7,915 nucleotides of DNA from an uncultured Oscillospiraceae bacterium (GTDB taxonomy: Bacteria > Bacillota > Clostridia > Oscillospirales > Oscillospiraceae). The translations under genes were made by a program, and so were the position numbers. The notes under the pieces were generated by a model. That model was not told the DNA's origin and did no database searches. It saw only the letters and a program-made list of their open reading frames with translations. Positions within the stretch are counted from its first letter, which is position 1; each line of letters opens with the position of its first letter. Of the stretch, positions 5,193 to 7,915 are shown piece by piece. The DNA is taken from the NCBI GenBank assembly GCA_934635545.1, contig CAKTZN010000084.1, forward strand, positions 1 through 7,915. Direction: 5' to 3'.

Positions 5193-7514
5193 ATGGATAC
5201 CTTGCAGCCGTTTGTCAGTACGCTGAATCTGGCGGTGGCGGCCAGTTGGCTGATCGTGGTGATTTTGCTGCTGCGGCCATTGCTGAAGAAATTCGCCCCC
5301 AAGTGGGTGCTGTGCGCCCTGTGGGCGCTGGTGGCGGTGCGTCTGGTTTGCCCCGTGCTGCTACACTCCGACCTGTCGGCCTATCGGCTGGCGGGCGACG
5401 CCGTTAACGCCAACGGGCAGGTAACGTATTTTGAGGATACCGGCTTCTGCGGTGACGTTCATTATCGGCCCGCCACGCTGCTGCCCGGCGTATCATCATC
5501 CACCGCCACGCCGGGTACGGTGGATGATTCTGCGCCGGAGACTTCCGCGGATGCGGTGGTGCAGCCCTCGACGCCGTCCCGCTCCGTTGACATGAATCTG
5601 CTGTCCATCGCGTGGGCGGTGGGCGTCTACATCATGGTGATGACGGCGCTGGCGGGCTATGTGAGCCTGAAGGGGGACGTAGCGGCCTCCATCCCGCTGG
5701 AGGGCAACGTCTACCTGTGCGACAACATCAAGTCGCCCTTCATCCTGGGCGTGTTCCGGCCCCGCATCTATCTGACCTCCGGCATGGACGAGGCGGCCCG
5801 GGACTGCGTGCTGCGGCACGAGCGGGCCCACCTGCGGCGCTGGGATCATGTGTGGAAGCCCCTGGGCTTCGTGCTGCTGGCGGTGTATTGGTATAACCCG
5901 CTGGTGTGGCTGGCGTATATTCTCTTCTGCCGGGATATGGAGCTGGCCTGCGACGAGCGGGTGATCCGGGACATGGCGGCGGAGGAACGGGCCGCCTACT
6001 CTCAGGCGCTGCTGGATTGCAGCCGGGGCCGCCGCTGGGTGGCCGCCTGTCCTCTCGCCTTTGGCGAGGTGGGGGTCAAGACCCGGGTAAAGGCGGTGCT
6101 GTGGTATAAAAAGCCCGGCTTTTGGGTCTCGGTGGCGGCGGCGCTGGTGTGCATCGTGGTGGCGATCTGCTTCCTGACCAACCCCAAGGGGGCGGCGAAC
6201 GAGGAGCCCGACCTGTCTTTTGCAAACTATAAAAATGTAGCGACGCTGGCCTATCAGCTGGACACTGTGACCGTGACCCAGGCCGACGGCACCGTTACCG
6301 CCATAGCTGGCCCGGTGTTGGGCAAGCTGCTGGCAAATGCCGACTGGACGTATCAGGCGGCGGGTGAGCCGGACGACGGCTCGGATGACGACTATTACCT
6401 GATGGTGCAGGTGGATGATGATTACATCTCCCTCCGCTTCTATGCCGGTGCGCCCTCGGACGGCGTCAAGATCACCGCCGGTGATGAGATCCGCTGGTAC
6501 GGCATGGGGGAGATGCACCTTGACGAGGTAGAGAAGGCCCTGGTGCAGACCGACCCGCTGCTGCTGAGGCTGGCGGCGCAGGCGGATGAACTGGACACCT
6601 TTGATATGTACTGGGCGGAGGGCGACATACTGTACCCGGACGACGACATCCCCGCGCCGGTGCTGTCCCGCTTCCTGCGGTCATTGGTTTGGCAGCGCGA
6701 CGAGGATATGACGACCGAGCTTTTTGAGCGGTCGGGCTATCAGCTGGCGGCCCAACTGGCGTTGGGCGACAGCACGCTGGCTTTCTACGGGGTGCCGGAT
6801 GTGGCGGACGAGGCCGTTGTGATCCACAGCGGCGGCACGGACTACTTCTACACCGTCCTGAACGGCTTCCGCGGTTGGCTGGAGGGCGACGGCCGCTATC
6901 TGGGCCGTGTGGATCAGGAAACGGAGACCTATACCTTCGGCAGCTATGAGCAGGACGGCGACACCGGCAACGGCAAGGAGCCTATCGAATGGCTGGTGCT
7001 GGATCGTGACGGCGACAAGGCGCTGCTGATCAGCAAGTACGCGCTGGACTATCAGTCCTTCATGCCCTTCTATGAGCCAGTGACGGAGCATTACACCTGG
7101 GAGAGCTGCTCCCTGCGCCAGTGGCTCAACACGACCTTCCTCAACAGTGCCTTCAGCGCCGATGAGCAGCAGTGGCTGTTGACCACCACGGTCATCACCT
7201 CGCCCGGCAGTCTCCATCGGGAGAACGGCCCCATCACCACCGAGGATCGGGTGTTCCTGCTGAGCAATACGGAGGTGTATGCCTACTTTGCCAACGAGGC
7301 GGCCACCGCCGCCGAATATACCGCCTATGCTCTGTCGGCCAACCCGTGGGGCGGGAACGCCACCGCCCCCGGCGCAGCGGAGTGGTGGCTGCGCTCCACT
7401 GACGGCAGCGATCACCCCGATGGCGTACACCCTGGCGGTGGTACAGGCGAGGGAGCGCGTGCCTACGAGGGCGAATATGTCCGCCCCGCCGTCTGGATCA
7501 CCGTGGACGAATAA
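5193..7514 (+). CDS. M56 (BlaR1/MecR1-type) membrane metalloprotease with duplicated units and DUF6273-like sensor
   Basis: The 773-residue protein is a BlaR1-type sensor protease. Membrane helices are likely at about 12-30, 36-56, 136-156, 222-244 (possibly re-entrant or membrane-embedded in the protease domain) and 309-328. Positive charges at 28-37 and 299-307 put those loops inside and the C-terminal part outside. The zinc site is HERAH (209-213) with the downstream motif DMELACDE (248-255), where Glu250 is the probable third ligand. A Ser/Thr/Pro/Ala-rich stretch (about 98-131) fills the outer loop between helices 2 and 3. After helix 5 there is no penicillin-binding SxxK/KTG domain. Instead, two similar units (about 356-436 and 467-553) precede a DUF6273-like domain (about 578-771; FGSYEQD, IEWLVLD, TWESCSLRQWLN, WWLRS, VRPAVWI). 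Ligand sensing outside probably activates the inner protease to relieve repression by the partner repressor. AAGGAGGG (5179-5186) supports the start. Ligand and regulon are unknown. Confidence 0.92.
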   Translation: MDTLQPFVSTLNLAVAASWLIVVILLLRPLLKKFAPKWVLCALWALVAVRLVCPVLLHSDLSAYRLAGDAVNANGQVTYFEDTGFCGDVHYRPATLLPGVSSSTATPGTVDDSAPETSADAVVQPSTPSRSVDMNLLSIAWAVGVYIMVMTALAGYVSLKGDVAASIPLEGNVYLCDNIKSPFILGVFRPRIYLTSGMDEAARDCVLRHERAHLRRWDHVWKPLGFVLLAVYWYNPLVWLAYILFCRDMELACDERVIRDMAAEERAAYSQALLDCSRGRRWVAACPLAFGEVGVKTRVKAVLWYKKPGFWVSVAAALVCIVVAICFLTNPKGAANEEPDLSFANYKNVATLAYQLDTVTVTQADGTVTAIAGPVLGKLLANADWTYQAAGEPDDGSDDDYYLMVQVDDDYISLRFYAGAPSDGVKITAGDEIRWYGMGEMHLDEVEKALVQTDPLLLRLAAQADELDTFDMYWAEGDILYPDDDIPAPVLSRFLRSLVWQRDEDMTTELFERSGYQLAAQLALGDSTLAFYGVPDVADEAVVIHSGGTDYFYTVLNGFRGWLEGDGRYLGRVDQETETYTFGSYEQDGDTGNGKEPIEWLVLDRDGDKALLISKYALDYQSFMPFYEPVTEHYTWESCSLRQWLNTTFLNSAFSADEQQWLLTTTVITSPGSLHRENGPITTEDRVFLLSNTEVYAYFANEAATAAEYTAYALSANPWGGNATAPGAAEWWLRSTDGSDHPDGVHPGGGTGEGARAYEGEYVRPAVWITVDE

Positions 7515-7532
7515 TACGGAGCAAATGAAAAG

Positions 7533-7571
7533 AGAAAGCAGAAAAGCGCCAACGGCGCTTTTCTGCTTTCT
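7533..7571 (+). terminator. Intrinsic terminator of the BlaI-type/M56 operon
   Basis: A perfect 18-bp stem (7533-7550 with 7554-7571) has the 3-base loop AAC. The right arm is itself T-rich (CTTTTCTGCTTTCT), and the complementary arm is A-rich, so it could act in either direction. It starts 19 bases after the protease stop codon and separates this operon from spoVAD. Confidence 0.85.
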
Positions 7572-7573
7572 GC

Positions 7574-7602
7574 ACATATTCTCCCGCAAATCCCACATAC
7601 TA
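7574..7602 (+). promoter_or_regulatory. Candidate sigma-G (forespore) promoter for spoVAD
   Basis: ACATA (7574-7578) fits the sigma-G -35 pattern GHATR except its first base, and CATACTA (7596-7602) fits the -10 pattern CATNNTA, with a 17-base spacer. The site lies directly between the preceding terminator and spoVAD and would give a leader of about 20 bases. SpoVA genes are known forespore sigma-G targets in Bacillus, which makes this reading plausible. No sigma-A-like pair is obvious here. Confidence 0.55.
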
Positions 7603-7628
7603 CCGGAAAAACTGTGAGGTGAAGCAAA

Positions 7629-7915
7629 ATGGAAATGCATCGAACCGGGCGGACAGTGTCCTTTTCCGGTGGCGTCAGCGTCCTGTCCTGGGGCAGCATC
7701 GGCGGCAAGCTGGAGGGCCAGGGCCCGCTGGGCGCCTATTTTGACGAGATCGAGACGGATTCCTTCTGCGGCCAGGCCAGTTGGGAGAAGGCGGAGTCCA
7801 TTTTCCAGCAGCGGGCGCTGGCCCACGCCCTGGAGCGGGGCGGCATGCAGGCGGAGGATCTGGATCTGGTGCTGGCGGGGGATCTTCTCAACCAGTGCGC
7901 CGCCAGCAATTTCGC
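7629..7915 (+). CDS. spoVAD: Stage V sporulation protein AD (SpoVAD), 5' part, cut by window end
   Basis: SpoVAD is a component of the SpoVA channel that moves dipicolinic acid into the forespore and releases it at germination; it has a thiolase-like fold and binds dipicolinate. Only the first 95 codons of roughly 340 are present. The match is seen in GKLEGQGPLGAYFD (26-39), a DSFCGQASWEKAES stretch (44-57), and LVLAGDLLNQCAASNF (80-95), all characteristic of the SpoVAD N-terminus. The ATG at 7629 follows AGGTGA (7617-7622) at 6 bases; an ATG two codons later is a possible alternative start. It appears to be the first gene of its transcription unit, since a terminator lies just upstream and no spoVAC precedes it. 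The gene reads intact to the window edge. Confidence 0.95.
   Translation, partial: MEMHRTGRTVSFSGGVSVLSWGSIGGKLEGQGPLGAYFDEIETDSFCGQASWEKAESIFQQRALAHALERGGMQAEDLDLVLAGDLLNQCAASNF

Noticed and set aside
4825..7514. Calling the operon a beta-lactam resistance regulator
   Set aside because: The repressor and protease families match bla/mec, but the sensor lacks a penicillin-binding domain and no beta-lactamase or penicillin-binding protein gene is in the window.

Overview
The window looks like chromosome from a GC-rich, endospore-forming Gram-positive anaerobe of the gut Clostridia, most plausibly Oscillospiraceae (Flavonifractor/Oscillibacter/Pseudoflavonifractor-like). The reasons are a clear SpoVAD start at the right edge, strong AGGAGG-type ribosome binding sites, vegetative promoters with 17-bp spacers, and domain types frequent in that group (secreted transglutaminase-like protein with BspA-type repeats and a dockerin-like tail; a DUF6273-type module). 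This placement is inferred from gene content, not from a database search. All convincing genes lie on the + strand; the long minus-strand open frames are GC-driven shadows.

Layout. Positions 1-284 are non-coding: two hairpins (the second probably the terminator of a gene left of the window), a 10-bp tandem duplication, and a near-consensus sigma-A promoter. This drives a two-gene unit: a TTG-started TPR plus alpha/beta-hydrolase-like protein (285-1196), then rsgA, the circularly permuted ribosome-assembly GTPase (1210-2205), closed by a hairpin terminator. A second near-consensus promoter (2328-2356) serves a secreted 625-residue multidomain protein (2412-4289): signal peptide, transglutaminase-like Cys-His-Asp domain, Cys-pair module, BspA-type leucine-rich repeats, dockerin-like C-terminus.

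Nine bases after that stop codon begins a 313-bp element (4298-4610) bounded by ~44-bp imperfect terminal inverted repeats, with a long internal foldback carrying a bidirectional terminator. It has no credible gene and resembles a MITE or other non-autonomous foldback repeat. After a further ~140 non-coding bases comes a regulated promoter with two tandem 17-bp palindromes, then a two-gene sensor/repressor operon: a BlaI/MecI-family winged-helix repressor (4825-5190) and an M56 (BlaR1/MecR1-type) membrane metalloprotease (5193-7514). The protease keeps the BlaR1 layout and HExxH zinc site, but the penicillin-binding sensor is replaced by two ~80-residue duplicated units followed by a DUF6273-like domain, so the inducing signal is probably not a beta-lactam.

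A perfect 18-bp-stem terminator ends that operon. Directly after it are a candidate sigma-G (forespore) promoter and the first 95 codons of spoVAD, which runs off the right edge.

The least ordinary items are the M56/duplicated-unit/DUF6273 sensor with its paired operators, and the foldback element. No CRISPR array, tRNA, rRNA or transposase gene was seen.
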